This document shows, one piece after another, positions 8,324 to 18,895 of a stretch of DNA of 64,000 nt. Where the stretch lies: the NCBI GenBank assembly GCA_028335825.1, contig JAIOKI010000023.1, positions 248,001 to 312,000 on the forward strand, given 5' to 3'. The translations under genes and the position numbers were made by a program. Position 1 is the first letter of the stretch. Every line of letters begins with the position of its first letter. The notes beneath the pieces were generated by a model that was not told where the DNA came from, did not search any database, and saw nothing but the letters and a program-made list of their open reading frames with translations. The DNA is from Nosema muscidifuracis. Taxonomy: Eukaryota; Microsporidia; Nosematidae.

Positions 8324-10966
8324 TTAAATATGTCTTTCGATAAGCAAAAAACATTCAGAACTTAACTCATTTATAATATCTTCATCTTCCAAATCAACAT
8401 ATCCATTACAATCAAATTTAACAAGTCTACTTGTTATTCCATATTCTTCCCTAAAACTCAATACAGTCTCATTATTAGAAAATAAGAAGAATGGATATCC
8501 TAAAATATTATATGTACCTGTAAAATAAGCTATCTTTAAATAATTCTTAGATGGAAATTTCTGAATAATATTCATTCCTTCTGATGTAAACTCTTCATTT
8601 ATTGTAAAAGATCTTAAATATAAATATCCTTTCATTGTATCTACAATTCTTAAATCATTAACTTTCTCCTTTTGTATTCCTGATAGACAAATAAAATTCG
8701 ATACAAGGACTTTTTTTAATAATTCATTTCCTGTCATATTATGAGGTATAATAAAGGAGTGTATATGTTTAATAGCATTATAATCTATAATATTTAAGCA
8801 TTGTCCTACATATATCATCTTATTATCATTTAATTCTATAGATACTGTATTTTCATCCATAGATATTTCATTTATAATATTATCACTTATATTTTTATTT
8901 TCATTGAGTGTTATTTCTGTATTAGAAAATGAGGATTGAAGTTTTTTTTCTAAATCTTTACCATGTGTATCTTTTGGTAAGAAAAGTGTTACGCTATTAT
9001 TTTCTTCATACATTACATTTAAACACATTCCTTGTGAAAATTCCTTATAGAAATTTTTAAATGTTTCTTTATGATTGTTTTCTACTATAATTAAAATATC
9101 CCCATTTTCAATATATTTATAAGAATTTTCTTTAAGTCTCTTATTTTGTATCTTCTCTTCATTAATTAAAATAACTTCTTTATTTTCTACATCTTCTTTA
9201 AATATTACAAAATCTTTTATATTAACAGAATCTTGTAAAAGTTTTCTAATTTTTGTTAAATCATCTTCAAGTACAGCTATAAAAGCTAAATATAAATTTT
9301 CTGGATAAGTATCTTTACACCAGACTTCATCTCTAAATATCTTAATAAATACTAAATTCATCTTTGTAAAATCTACTTGTTCATATTTCTTATAAATAAA
9401 ATAATTTGAATTTATATTAACTTCACCATCTTCTATATATTTTAATTTATTATTTGATTTAATCTCAAATATATATAAATTTTGTTTAGTACATAAAAAA
9501 CTTCCTACTTTGTTTTTAAGCATTTTTATAGTATCTGTTTCTAATAAACTAAATTCAGTATAAGTAGTAAGTTGATAATCATACGTATTAATATTATAAA
9601 ATCCAATTCCTCTATAATTTTTTATATCATTATAAGTTAAACATTTAACTTCTTGTTTTTTAAATTCTTTAATAATTTCTTGTATTACTGATTCAGGTAT
9701 ATTAACTTCACTATAAAGTAGATTAGAAATATGATCTGTATTAAGATAAATTAAATAATAAGCTGAATAATCTTTTTTTCTTTTGTAATAAGGATGTTTA
9801 CCTCCAAAATTCATAAACATTGCTTCTTCTTTAGATACTTTAGTAACAATATTATCATTAAATTTATACCATTCACCATTTAAAAATATATAAGAATAAA
9901 AATGACCTTCTTCATGACCTCCTTTATGAACAATAACTGAATATAAATTATATTTAGTACTCTTAATAAAATCTTTAACACAAAATTCTTTCATATCTAA
10001 AATTTCAGGAAATTCAAAAAAATCACAAACTTTTATACTTTCCCCTGTTTCAAAATTCATATTAAATCTTTTTAAAAGTACAAATAGCATAGGAGGTAAA
10101 TCTGAAAATAAAACTCCTTTTTTAGCATTAACTAATCCATGTTTTTCACACATATATTTGTTATTACCATCTAATGATTCTACTTTAGTATAAAGCCTAA
10201 GAGAATCTTCAAGATTTGAAGCTAATTTATTATTAAAAAAATCTCTAATTTCTACTTGAATATCTTGAAAACTCTCTTTAATTTCTCTTTTACATCCACA
10301 TTCTCCATTAATAAAATTAACTACATTTCCTTGTATCAAATTTTCAACAATTTCTTTTCTTTTACTTTCTTTCTCTACCATATCAAAAAATATCTTAGAA
10401 AATTCATGTATATCTTGATGTAGATGTATATTATTATCCCATACATTATTAACTACAAATTCTGTAGAATCAATTGGTTTATCTTCATTCTCCATTTTAT
10501 AAAATAATTTTTGTAAAAATAATATTTTATGCTTTGGTTCGCATGAATAAATATCATTTTTAAATTTATTTATATGATATAATCCTTGCATAAATGAGTT
10601 TATGTAACAAGTAGCTCCAAGATTTCTTAATCCATTGTATCCAGTAATTTTTTTTGAATCATATGATCCTGATAAAACTTCAATATTTAATTCAATTTCA
10701 TAATAATCTTGTTTTTCCAACATAAATCCAAAATCTTTAGAAAATTGTGAGAATTGATAAATTCCTTTAATTTCTTTTTGATTTATTCTTATATCGTATT
10801 TAACATTTATATCAAAATATGATGTACCTTTATATAACAAGTAGAAATATGGATTAGATTTATACATATAAATTAATGTTTCCCATTCATTTCCATCACA
10901 TTCGAATGTATTTAATATCTTTGATTGTTTTTCTGTAGGGTTAGTTGTTTTCCAATTTAGTTTCAT
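8324..10966 (-). CDS. UBP15: USP7-like ubiquitin carboxyl-terminal hydrolase (MATH + USP)
   Basis: 880 residues. An N-terminal MATH-like domain (about 1-100, YKSNPYFYLLYKG) precedes the USP catalytic domain (about 110-405). The Cys box GLRNLGATCYINSFMQGLYHI puts the nucleophile at C120, and the His box GHEEGHFYSYI puts the general base at H355, with a D at 371. CxC (223-225) and the C of YMCEKHG look like zinc-binding fingers. The remaining 470 residues probably hold the ubiquitin-like folds typical of USP7/Ubp15. The enzyme removes ubiquitin from target proteins. Its start has a CCC signal (GCCCTTTCATG). It is shorter than yeast Ubp15 (about 1230 aa), as usual in reduced genomes. Confidence 0.9.
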   Translation of the reverse strand: MKLNWKTTNPTEKQSKILNTFECDGNEWETLIYMYKSNPYFYLLYKGTSYFDINVKYDIRINQKEIKGIYQFSQFSKDFGFMLEKQDYYEIELNIEVLSGSYDSKKITGYNGLRNLGATCYINSFMQGLYHINKFKNDIYSCEPKHKILFLQKLFYKMENEDKPIDSTEFVVNNVWDNNIHLHQDIHEFSKIFFDMVEKESKRKEIVENLIQGNVVNFINGECGCKREIKESFQDIQVEIRDFFNNKLASNLEDSLRLYTKVESLDGNNKYMCEKHGLVNAKKGVLFSDLPPMLFVLLKRFNMNFETGESIKVCDFFEFPEILDMKEFCVKDFIKSTKYNLYSVIVHKGGHEEGHFYSYIFLNGEWYKFNDNIVTKVSKEEAMFMNFGGKHPYYKRKKDYSAYYLIYLNTDHISNLLYSEVNIPESVIQEIIKEFKKQEVKCLTYNDIKNYRGIGFYNINTYDYQLTTYTEFSLLETDTIKMLKNKVGSFLCTKQNLYIFEIKSNNKLKYIEDGEVNINSNYFIYKKYEQVDFTKMNLVFIKIFRDEVWCKDTYPENLYLAFIAVLEDDLTKIRKLLQDSVNIKDFVIFKEDVENKEVILINEEKIQNKRLKENSYKYIENGDILIIVENNHKETFKNFYKEFSQGMCLNVMYEENNSVTLFLPKDTHGKDLEKKLQSSFSNTEITLNENKNISDNIINEISMDENTVSIELNDNKMIYVGQCLNIIDYNAIKHIHSFIIPHNMTGNELLKKVLVSNFICLSGIQKEKVNDLRIVDTMKGYLYLRSFTINEEFTSEGMNIIQKFPSKNYLKIAYFTGTYNILGYPFFLFSNNETVLSFREEYGITSRLVKFDCNGYVDLEDEDIINELSSECFLLIERHI

Positions 10967-11162
10967 GAAAGGGCTTGTTTATTTTAAAATTTCTTTTGAA
11001 GGAAACTTTTAAGAAGTTTCATAACAAACGAATCTAAGATTATAAAAATTTAATATTTTTTTTATTGATCAATTACTTTACTTTTATAGATTTATTTTAT
11101 TTAAAATATGATTTATTATTTAAAGCCATAAAAGATTGACTTGATTCTCATTTATTTTTTAA

Positions 11163-11430
11163 GGATGAAAATGATTGACTTTAATTTGAATGAAAATTAT
11201 TCAATAATCTTTACATGGATGAAAATGATTGACTTTAATTTGAATAAAAATTAGTTATCTTTGATTGGATGAAAACGATTGACTTAAACTTGAATGAAAA
11301 TTATTTATTTATCTTTACATGGATGAAAACGATTGACTTAAACTTGAATGAAAATATTTATCTTTGATTGGATGAAAACGATTGACTTCAACTTGAATGA
11401 AAATTATTTATCTGATTGGATGAAAATATT
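11163..11430. repeat. Tandem repeat, five units of 48-54 bp
   Basis: Units begin with GGATGAAAAYGATTGACTT at 11163, 11217, 11267, 11321 and 11370, with a partial unit at 11418. They lie in the 1.4-kb spacer between the divergent deubiquitinase and Rho GEF genes. Some units are nearly identical, implying recent exchange. Confidence 0.9.
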
Positions 11431-11831
11431 TTAAATTTTCTGTATTTATCACCATGAAGTTTTTTACTACTTTTAATCAATTTTATTTAGCCATTCTATT
11501 AATAAAATGAATACTTCAAAAGAAATAACTTTTTATCACTTCAATCATCTTTTAAATACGGGAAATTATTTGTTAACAATTAGTATTTAACTTTTAAGTA
11601 AAGAATTGATTTAATAGATAAATATATTAATTTATATTATGTCTAAGCAAATATTATTTATTTTTGTTTTCTTATATTTTGAGAGTTATAAGAAATAATT
11701 AATAAATGTAAAAGTTATGAAGTTTTGGAAGATGATAAGAATTTTAGATTACCTAAAATAATTAATTTTATAGAAATATTAAAATTAATTTTATAGAGAC
11801 TTTTCCTCAATAAATTATAAAGCTTATGAAT

Positions 11832-12125
11832 TTAATTTAGTTAAGTTTTAAATTTATTTCTCCTTTCAAATTAATTTAGTTAGTTTTAAATTTATTTCTC
11901 CTTTCAAATTAATTTTGTTAAGTTTTAAATTTTTTCTCCTTTCAAAATAATTTAGTTAAGTTTTAAATTTATTTCTCCTTTCAAAATAAAATAGTTAAGT
12001 TTTAAATTTATTTCTCCTTTCAAATTATAAAAACATCAATTTAAAATAAATTTTTTACATAAATTTGATTTAAAAAGTTTTAAATTTATTTCTCCTTTCA
12101 AATTATAAAAACATCAATTTAAAAT
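11832..12125. repeat. Tandem repeat, about six units with core TTTCTCCTTTCAAA
   Basis: Six copies of AGTTTTAAATTTATTTCTCC-type text followed by TTTCAAAT recur at 30-80 bp spacing. It is a different repeat from the array at 11163, in the same spacer. Beyond it, up to 12375, only A/T text is seen. Confidence 0.85.
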
Positions 12126-12375
12126 AAAATTTAATTTTTATTTGTTGTATATTTTGAATCATTAACAAAACCTTTAATAATCTCATAATACACATCCTTA
12201 ATACGACTTTCAATCAAAGACCTTCTATTCTCTCAATAAGACCTTTAATTCTCATAAATCTTTATTTTTTTATGAAATTAATTTGATTCAAACATTAATC
12301 ATCAAAACTTAAAAAAATGTTTCATTTTTGCATGAATATCTAAAAAACAAATAGACAAAAAATAATAAAAAAAAT

Positions 12376-14778
12376 ATGGCAGATCCAAGAAAAAGAATAG
12401 AAGCCATACATGAACTGTTTTTATCAGAAATAGCTTACATAAAAGATATGGTTCTTTGGGAAAGTGAATTTAGAAAGACAATATTAGGTTTTCCTTTTCT
12501 AAGTCCAAAGGTCAAATATGAAATATGTGATTTAGTTTTTATAAATATGCATGATATTCGACTTAAGCATCAAGAAATACTTGAAGATATGAAAGAAAAA
12601 AATTTAAAAGTAAGACTAGCTATGGATCCACATTATGTACAAAAAGATGAGAATGAATTTTGTATAGATAAAACTAGGTATGATAATGAACATGTTCTTA
12701 AATTAGAATATGCTTCTTTATTTTTTAAATATCGTGGATTTATGTATTTATATAAAGATTATGTATGTAGATTACAGAAAGCTGAATATGAATTGGAAAG
12801 AATTTGTCATTACAGTGAAGAATTCAAAATAGGATTACAAAATTTCCTTAAAGATAATAATATTGAATATCTTGGTACAAGAAATTTCTTATACAGACCT
12901 TCTACTAAATTAGCTAGACTTCCTCTTTTACTTAGAGCTATATCAAAACATGAAGAGAATGAAAAAATAAGAGAATTTTATGAAGAATTAATAAGAAGAT
13001 TAAAAATTTCTACTCATGATGTAGATAAAGAATTTAAAATATACAGTGGTCAATTTAGAATATACAGATTAAGTAAAAATTTAAGATATAGGGAATCAGT
13101 AAAGAATCAAATGGCTTTAGGATTATTTCATAAAAAAAGATATTTAATCAAAGAAGGTGAAGTTCTTATGAAATCTGATCTTTGGAGTAATCCAATGTTA
13201 GTTAAAATTTATATATTTGATCATTGTATTTTATTCTGTGATATTGTACGTGGAGAATTTAAAACTCAACAAATTTTATTAGATCCAATATTTTATAATA
13301 GACTTATCTTTTTTGATGTAGATTTAGGATTTAATAAATTAGGACAGAAATATGATAAATATTATCCATTATTCTTATTAGAAACATCTGAAAATAGATT
13401 AAGAACTCTTTTTTTTGAAGATTTTGATACTAGAGAAATTTATGAAAATATACTTAGAAAAGCTATACATAAAGTAAAAAAAAAATATAATAAAAATATC
13501 AGAATAGATAAATTAGATTTAAAATTGGAAGATTCTGATTCTTTAGTATGTGCATGTAAGTCTAGTAAATATATTGAAACAGAAAGAAATGATCAATTAT
13601 TTGAAAGTAGTTCTACTGATGAACCTATTTTACCTGATGATGAAAATGATATATTAGATTATACAAATGAAAGTAAGAAGAATCTTTTTAATTTAAAAGA
13701 ACTTAAAAGAGCAGTTTATGAATATACATCTAATAAACATATACATAAAGAAGAATCTAGATATAATAGTCAATATAATAATTTTGGATTGAGTACAGAA
13801 GAACATGAAGATTCAGAAGAAGAAATATCTGATGAAGAAAATATAAATTCAAAATATTCTTGGTATAAAAAATTATGTTATGGTCATGAAATATTTTCTC
13901 ATATAGTAAATTATGATATAGAAGAAGATGATACTAATTTAGATTTTTTAAGGAAACAAACTGAAATGATTTTAATAGCAACTAAACAAGGTATATTTAG
14001 AATATTAGAAGATGATAAAGTTTTAATTTATGAAGGAAATGTTAAGAAAATTCTTTATGACTCAGAATATGAAATATTAATGTTTCAATTAGGATCTACT
14101 TTACAAATAGCTAGATATAATTATAAAATGGAATCTATTGATCCAATTTCTATAAAGAATAATATAGGAGATTTCTTTTATGGTACTAATAATAAAGGAT
14201 CATATATAGCTACAAGAAATTATGGAAGTAGTAAATCTAGTTTAATTTATTTATTCCTTGTTAATAAGGTAGAAAATACTGTTACAATAGATTTATCAAG
14301 GAAATTATATGTAGGATTTAGAGTTTATAATATAATATTCAGTCTTAAGAAGATTATTATAGCATGTAAAGATTTTGAGATAGTTGATATGGAGACACTT
14401 AAGACAGAAGAATTCCTTGAATTGTATAATCCTTGTTTACCAATGCTTTTTTCTATGATACCATATTCTAAAGCTAAATCTGTATTTACAATAGATAGTA
14501 ACACTTTCTTAACATGTTTTGATTCAGTAGGATTTTTTGTAGATTCAGTAGGAAGAATTAAGAAGACACGTGTTGTATTTTTATGGACAAATATACCATT
14601 AGATTTTAAGATATATTATAATTATCTTATAGTTATTTCTAAAACTTGGATTGATATTTACGATTTAAAGACAGGGGATATTTTATATTCTAATCAAATA
14701 CCTGGACTTAACTTTGTAGCAGGAGCTCATGATTTAATATTACATGATGAGAATAGTTTTTATAGGATAGTTATCTAA
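12376..14778 (+). CDS. ROM2: Rho guanine nucleotide exchange factor, Rom2-like (DH-PH-CNH)
   Basis: 800 residues. A DH domain (about 5-215) begins RIEAIHELFLSEIAYIKDM, typical of the first DH helix, and includes KLARLPLLLRAISKH. A PH-like region follows (about 250-370, with LYKSDLWSNP-type text and IYIFDHCILFCDI). An acidic low-complexity linker (about 385-500) leads to a C-terminal CNH domain (about 510-800, ILIATKQGIFRI, IPYSKAKSVFTIDS). This order is that of yeast Rom1/Rom2, activators of Rho1 in cell-wall and actin control. Rom2 has 1356 residues, so the N-terminal part including DEP is missing here. No CCC signal is seen at this start. The PH boundary is inferred. Confidence 0.85.
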   Translation: MADPRKRIEAIHELFLSEIAYIKDMVLWESEFRKTILGFPFLSPKVKYEICDLVFINMHDIRLKHQEILEDMKEKNLKVRLAMDPHYVQKDENEFCIDKTRYDNEHVLKLEYASLFFKYRGFMYLYKDYVCRLQKAEYELERICHYSEEFKIGLQNFLKDNNIEYLGTRNFLYRPSTKLARLPLLLRAISKHEENEKIREFYEELIRRLKISTHDVDKEFKIYSGQFRIYRLSKNLRYRESVKNQMALGLFHKKRYLIKEGEVLMKSDLWSNPMLVKIYIFDHCILFCDIVRGEFKTQQILLDPIFYNRLIFFDVDLGFNKLGQKYDKYYPLFLLETSENRLRTLFFEDFDTREIYENILRKAIHKVKKKYNKNIRIDKLDLKLEDSDSLVCACKSSKYIETERNDQLFESSSTDEPILPDDENDILDYTNESKKNLFNLKELKRAVYEYTSNKHIHKEESRYNSQYNNFGLSTEEHEDSEEEISDEENINSKYSWYKKLCYGHEIFSHIVNYDIEEDDTNLDFLRKQTEMILIATKQGIFRILEDDKVLIYEGNVKKILYDSEYEILMFQLGSTLQIARYNYKMESIDPISIKNNIGDFFYGTNNKGSYIATRNYGSSKSSLIYLFLVNKVENTVTIDLSRKLYVGFRVYNIIFSLKKIIIACKDFEIVDMETLKTEEFLELYNPCLPMLFSMIPYSKAKSVFTIDSNTFLTCFDSVGFFVDSVGRIKKTRVVFLWTNIPLDFKIYYNYLIVISKTWIDIYDLKTGDILYSNQIPGLNFVAGAHDLILHDENSFYRIVI

Positions 14779-14821
14779 AAATTAGGAAAATAAATTGAAT
14801 TAGATTTTCATTAATTAATCA

Positions 14822-15003
14822 ATTATTATTTTTAATTAACTTAAATGGATCATCATAAATAGAATATCATTTTTAATTAACTTTAATAGATTATCATAAA
14901 TAAAATATCAAATTTAATTAACTTTAATAGATTATCATAAATAGATCATCTTATCATAAATAGATAATCAAATTTAATTAACTTATATAGATCATCATTT
15001 TTA
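14822..15003. repeat. About four copies of a 35-45 bp A/T repeat overlapping the MSH2 stop
   Basis: The text TTTAATTAACTTTAATAGAT followed by TATCATAAATA recurs about four times between the convergent GEF and MSH2 genes. The last copy runs into the final codon of MSH2. Confidence 0.7.
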
Positions 15004-17268
15004 ATTCATCATACTTCTGATATTTTCAAGTACATCTTCAGGAAACCCTACAAGTTCAGCTACATTATATCCAAATGAAGTATCACAAACACCATCCACT
15101 ATTTTATACAAAAGAGTTAATTTATCATTCAAAGCTTTCTTATTAATTCCTCTTTCATCACATAATTCAGGAAAATGTGTAGCAAATATTGTATGACATC
15201 CTAATCTATATAAATGATCTTTTACTGCTTTAGCTATACTTAATCCATCTATCTCACTAGTTCCTCTTCCTAACTCATCTATAAGTACTAATGAATGTTT
15301 TGTACTCATTCTACATATTCTTGAAATATCTTTCATTTCTACCATAAATGTTGAACATCCTTTTATAGAACAATCATTAGCACCTATTCTTATAAATATT
15401 CCATCATAAATTGGTACTTCAGCATACTTAGCTGGTACATAACAACCTACTTGTGCTAAAATATTTATAACGCCCACCATCTTAAGAAAAGTACTTTTTC
15501 CACCCATATTTGGACCAGTAATTATACACATATTTTTATCTTCTAGTTCAATATCATTAGCTATATAATCTTTATCTTCTAGTAAAGGATGAAATCCTTC
15601 TTTAATAATTAATTTATTACCAAATATTGGTCTTGTATATCCAGGATCTCTACTCTTTAGAGCAAATGAATTGAATACATCAAGCAAAGCTGTAATATAA
15701 TTTAATATTTCAAATTCATTTATGTATTTCTTTAACATATTTCTTAGATTATTTAATATCTGAGTCGTTTCTCTATTAATACATTCTTTTAATTTATTTC
15801 TTTCCAAATTTAATTCAGATAAATTTTTTGTAGTAAAATTTACACCACTTTTTAATATACTTATTACTAGTATATTATTTTTTTTAAGAAGTGATTCATT
15901 ATTTTTATATTCTATTCTTGTTATTCTAAATACTTCATTTTCTTCTTCATATTTTATCTTATCACATATTTTTAACATTCTTTTATATTCATTATTACAT
16001 TCTTTATTTAATTTATCTATTGAATTATATAATTCTGATATTTTAGTACATTTTGTATTAAATTTTATTGTATGTCTTATACTTGCATTTATATCAATAA
16101 TTCTTTCTATTTCTAACATTACTTTTTGTAAATTATTATAAATATTACATAATGGTATGTAGAAGTCATTTTTTAATTTATCTTTTATATTCTTAATATC
16201 TTTAATATTCTTAATATCTGATTTATTGATATTTAATTCATTGATATTATTTATATCTGATTTATTACTATTTATTTCATTGATATTATTTATATCTAAT
16301 TTTTCAATATCTTTCATATTTAATTCATTAACATCTAATTCATTATTATCTTTCATATTTAATTTTTCAATACTATTTATAACTGACTTATTCAATATAT
16401 TTAATAAATTGGGTATTTTAGTAATAACTTGATGTATTTTTATTATTTCTTGTACAGATATCTTCATATTATTAATTTTTCTAGTAATTTTATACAAATC
16501 AGGATAATCTTTTAACAAATCTAAATTAATATTTCTTAATTCTTCTACTATATTAAGTCTAGCTTCTAATTCTTCTTTATTTTTAAGAGGTTGTTTAATA
16601 AATTGTATAAGAAGTCTTGATCCTTGTAAAGTATGACATTGAAATAAATCAAATACACATTTTTCATTAGAATAAATATTAAGTGATTCAAGTATATTAT
16701 TATCTAATATACATATATTAGGTCTCTTATAATCTAAAATAGGAATATCATTGACTTTTAGAAATTTCTTTATAAGATCTACTGAGCTATTACTTTTATC
16801 ACATAAATGTGTAAGAATACCCATACTAAGAATAAATTCTAATTTAGGATCATCATATAAAATTTCATAAGTATTAATTTCTGTAAGTAAAGTATACAAG
16901 TTACTAAAAACATCATCATCTTCTATAATACATTTATATAAAATATTCTCAGTAGTTTTTATAAAACAAATATCTACAATATTTTTTGATATTTTAATTG
17001 CACAAAGAGATGGTGGAAGTTTTTTATTAAGACAGATGTCAGTAAAATCTTTCCAATTTCCTGGGTATCCTTCTTTAGTAAGAATATTATTTGTATATTC
17101 TTCTACTTTTAAATTCTTTTCAGTGAGGAGAATATATATTAAATTATCTAAAGAGTCATTATCTATCTTTATCTCTTTATTTGGATCATTTTCTAGATAT
17201 TTAGTGTAAGGTGGTGATATAAAATAATTATCATCTTTTTTTATGTATTTAAATATTTTATCATTCAT
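15001..17268 (-). CDS. MSH2: DNA mismatch repair protein MSH2
   Basis: 755 residues. The C-terminal ATPase carries the Walker A TGPNMGGKST at about 583, the MSH2-like GCYVPAKYAEVPIYDGIF, STFMVEMKDIS, the Walker B region LVLIDELGRGTS and the ATHFPEL box, ending in the helix-turn-helix dimer region. Upstream lie lever and clamp domains (about 195-560). MSH2 pairs with MSH6 or MSH3 to detect mismatches. Yeast Msh2 has 964 residues. A low-complexity Asn/Ile/Asp repeat stretch (about residues 285-360, DINNINELN-type) is inserted in the lever/clamp region and looks like a coding minisatellite. The start has a CCC signal (TTTCCCATAAAAATG). MSH2 is preferred over MSH6 from the ATPase text and the absence of the MSH6 FxE motif. 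Confidence 0.87.
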   Translation of the reverse strand: MNDKIFKYIKKDDNYFISPPYTKYLENDPNKEIKIDNDSLDNLIYILLTEKNLKVEEYTNNILTKEGYPGNWKDFTDICLNKKLPPSLCAIKISKNIVDICFIKTTENILYKCIIEDDDVFSNLYTLLTEINTYEILYDDPKLEFILSMGILTHLCDKSNSSVDLIKKFLKVNDIPILDYKRPNICILDNNILESLNIYSNEKCVFDLFQCHTLQGSRLLIQFIKQPLKNKEELEARLNIVEELRNINLDLLKDYPDLYKITRKINNMKISVQEIIKIHQVITKIPNLLNILNKSVINSIEKLNMKDNNELDVNELNMKDIEKLDINNINEINSNKSDINNINELNINKSDIKNIKDIKNIKDKLKNDFYIPLCNIYNNLQKVMLEIERIIDINASIRHTIKFNTKCTKISELYNSIDKLNKECNNEYKRMLKICDKIKYEEENEVFRITRIEYKNNESLLKKNNILVISILKSGVNFTTKNLSELNLERNKLKECINRETTQILNNLRNMLKKYINEFEILNYITALLDVFNSFALKSRDPGYTRPIFGNKLIIKEGFHPLLEDKDYIANDIELEDKNMCIITGPNMGGKSTFLKMVGVINILAQVGCYVPAKYAEVPIYDGIFIRIGANDCSIKGCSTFMVEMKDISRICRMSTKHSLVLIDELGRGTSEIDGLSIAKAVKDHLYRLGCHTIFATHFPELCDERGINKKALNDKLTLLYKIVDGVCDTSFGYNVAELVGFPEDVLENIRSMMN

Positions 17269-17649
17269 TTTTATGGGAAATAAATTTATTGAAAATGTTA
17301 TATAATAAAGTAAATTATAAATTTATAATAAATTACAATGATAATGAATTTATAATAAATTACAATGATAAGTTTATAATAATGAATTTATGATGAAAAT
17401 ATAATGATTTTATTCTATTACTAATAAATTATAATAATGAATAATAAATTTAATAAAGTAAAATAAAATGATTTTATAATAATCAATGATAAATTTATAA
17501 TTTTAAACTTATCATTGTATTTTTATTATAATAATTTTTAAATAATCAATTTATAAAAATAAAAAAAAATTACCTCCCTGAGAATGGAAACTTTTAACTA
17601 AGCATAATTCTTTAATAAATATTTTTTTTATTTTTCTACCCCTTACTAA
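17269..17649. other. Divergent intergenic region with degenerate A/T repeats
   Basis: This 381-bp region holds both promoters of the divergent MSH2 and YKT6 genes. It contains repeats of AATTTATAATAAATTACAAT and related text. No gene is seen; a CCC at 17576 precedes only a five-codon frame. Confidence 0.55.
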
Positions 17650-18177
17650 ATGCCACTCTATTCTTTAGTAATAACAAATATACACACAAACAAGATTATA
17701 GACAAACATTTCTATTTAACAGACTTCTCATATTTTAGAAGAGGTCCTATCAAAGATTTTATTCTAATGATAAGTACTGAAGTAACATCTAGACTTAAAA
17801 CTTACGACTTTCAAGTATTTGAACACAATTTTCAGGACAAAACTGTTCTTGTATTTGTTAAGGTAGTAAACGAACATGCTTATATAAGCTGTGGAGAAGA
17901 TTATCCACTAAACATAGCTGAGAAGTTTTTAGGAGAATGTAGGAGATGTCATGATATAAGTATCCTTCTTAAAGAATATCAAGATCCTAAGTCTCATGAT
18001 GTACTTGATAAAATACAGAAGGAACTTAAAGAAACTAGAGAAATTTCTGTAAAGACTTTGAATAGTCTTTTAGAAAGGAATGAAAAGTTGGAAGATCTTG
18101 TTGAAAAAAGTGAACAACTTTCTGTAAGTTCTAAGATCTTTTATAAAGCTGCTCATAAAAGAAATAGATGTTGTTAA
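17650..18177 (+). CDS. YKT6: R-SNARE YKT6
   Basis: 175 residues. A longin domain (about 1-115) starts MPLYSLVITNIHTNK and contains the FYLTDFSYFRRGPIKDF stretch typical of Ykt6. A SNARE motif (about 118-170) follows, with an R at the ionic layer (KELKETREISVKTL) and a heptad pattern to SSKIFYKAAHK. The protein ends RNRCC. Ykt6 is a prenylated, palmitoylated SNARE for ER-Golgi, vacuolar and autophagic fusion and has no membrane span, as here. Yeast Ykt6 ends in a CaaX box (CCIIM); this one stops after the two cysteines, so lipid attachment would have to differ. The start has a CCCC signal (CCCCTTACTAAATG). Confidence 0.9.
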   Translation: MPLYSLVITNIHTNKIIDKHFYLTDFSYFRRGPIKDFILMISTEVTSRLKTYDFQVFEHNFQDKTVLVFVKVVNEHAYISCGEDYPLNIAEKFLGECRRCHDISILLKEYQDPKSHDVLDKIQKELKETREISVKTLNSLLERNEKLEDLVEKSEQLSVSSKIFYKAAHKRNRCC

Positions 18178-18895
18178 TTAAAGAAATATTTTGTTTTTAT
18201 TATATTTTTAATAAATAAATATTTTTAATTTATAATATATTTATATTATATTTTTGTAATTTATATTATTTTATTAACTTATATATTTTTAATTTATATT
18301 ATTTTATTAACTTATTTCTTTCGTAAATTTAAATATTTTTTTTAATTAACTCATTTCTTTAATAAACTTAAATGTTTTTAATGTATATTTTTAATTTATA
18401 TTTCTTTAATTAATAACATTCTTCCAAATAGAAAAAACCAATTAAATCGTTAATTTATGCAATACACATCAAAAATATACCTTTATTGTAAATAAAACTA
18501 GAAATAATATTCTATATAAGAACTTGAAAAAGTAAGTAGATTAAATTTCATGTTATTTTTTATATAATTTATTTGTCTATCTGAGAACTCTTTTTTGGTA
18601 TGCTGGTATACATTAAAATTTTGATAAGTAACTACTTTTTTTTGTTCAAATATCATATACTTATCAAAAATATTCACTACATTGTAAAATTTTATATCTT
18701 TAATAAAAATTTTATTTCAATATCAAATTTATGTATGTCTTTTACATAATAAAAATATCATTTTTTTTATATTTATTAATGTATTGAAAAAAAAGCTTAC
18801 TTTATTACATCTAAAAACAGCCTTCTTAAAAGACCTGAGATGTCTCCTTACATAAAATTCTAAATATAAAAAAAATTTTAACTCAAATAATTTAT
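18178..18895. other. AT-rich spacer with short tandem repeats and a possible LINE relic
   Basis: At 18225-18400 AATTTATATTATTTTATTAACTTA-type text recurs about three times. At 18612-18625 TTGGTATGCTGGT matches the LINE 3' end (5349-5360 region) over about 13 bases, followed by ATACAT in place of GTGTGT. This may be a decayed LINE tail or chance. No gene is seen. Confidence 0.5.

Noticed and set aside
11163-11430. CRISPR array
   Set aside because: Whole units repeat without unique spacers, and the genome is eukaryotic; it is a minisatellite.
16226-16432. 68-aa plus-strand ORF
   Set aside because: It is antisense to the low-complexity insertion of MSH2, with no start signal.
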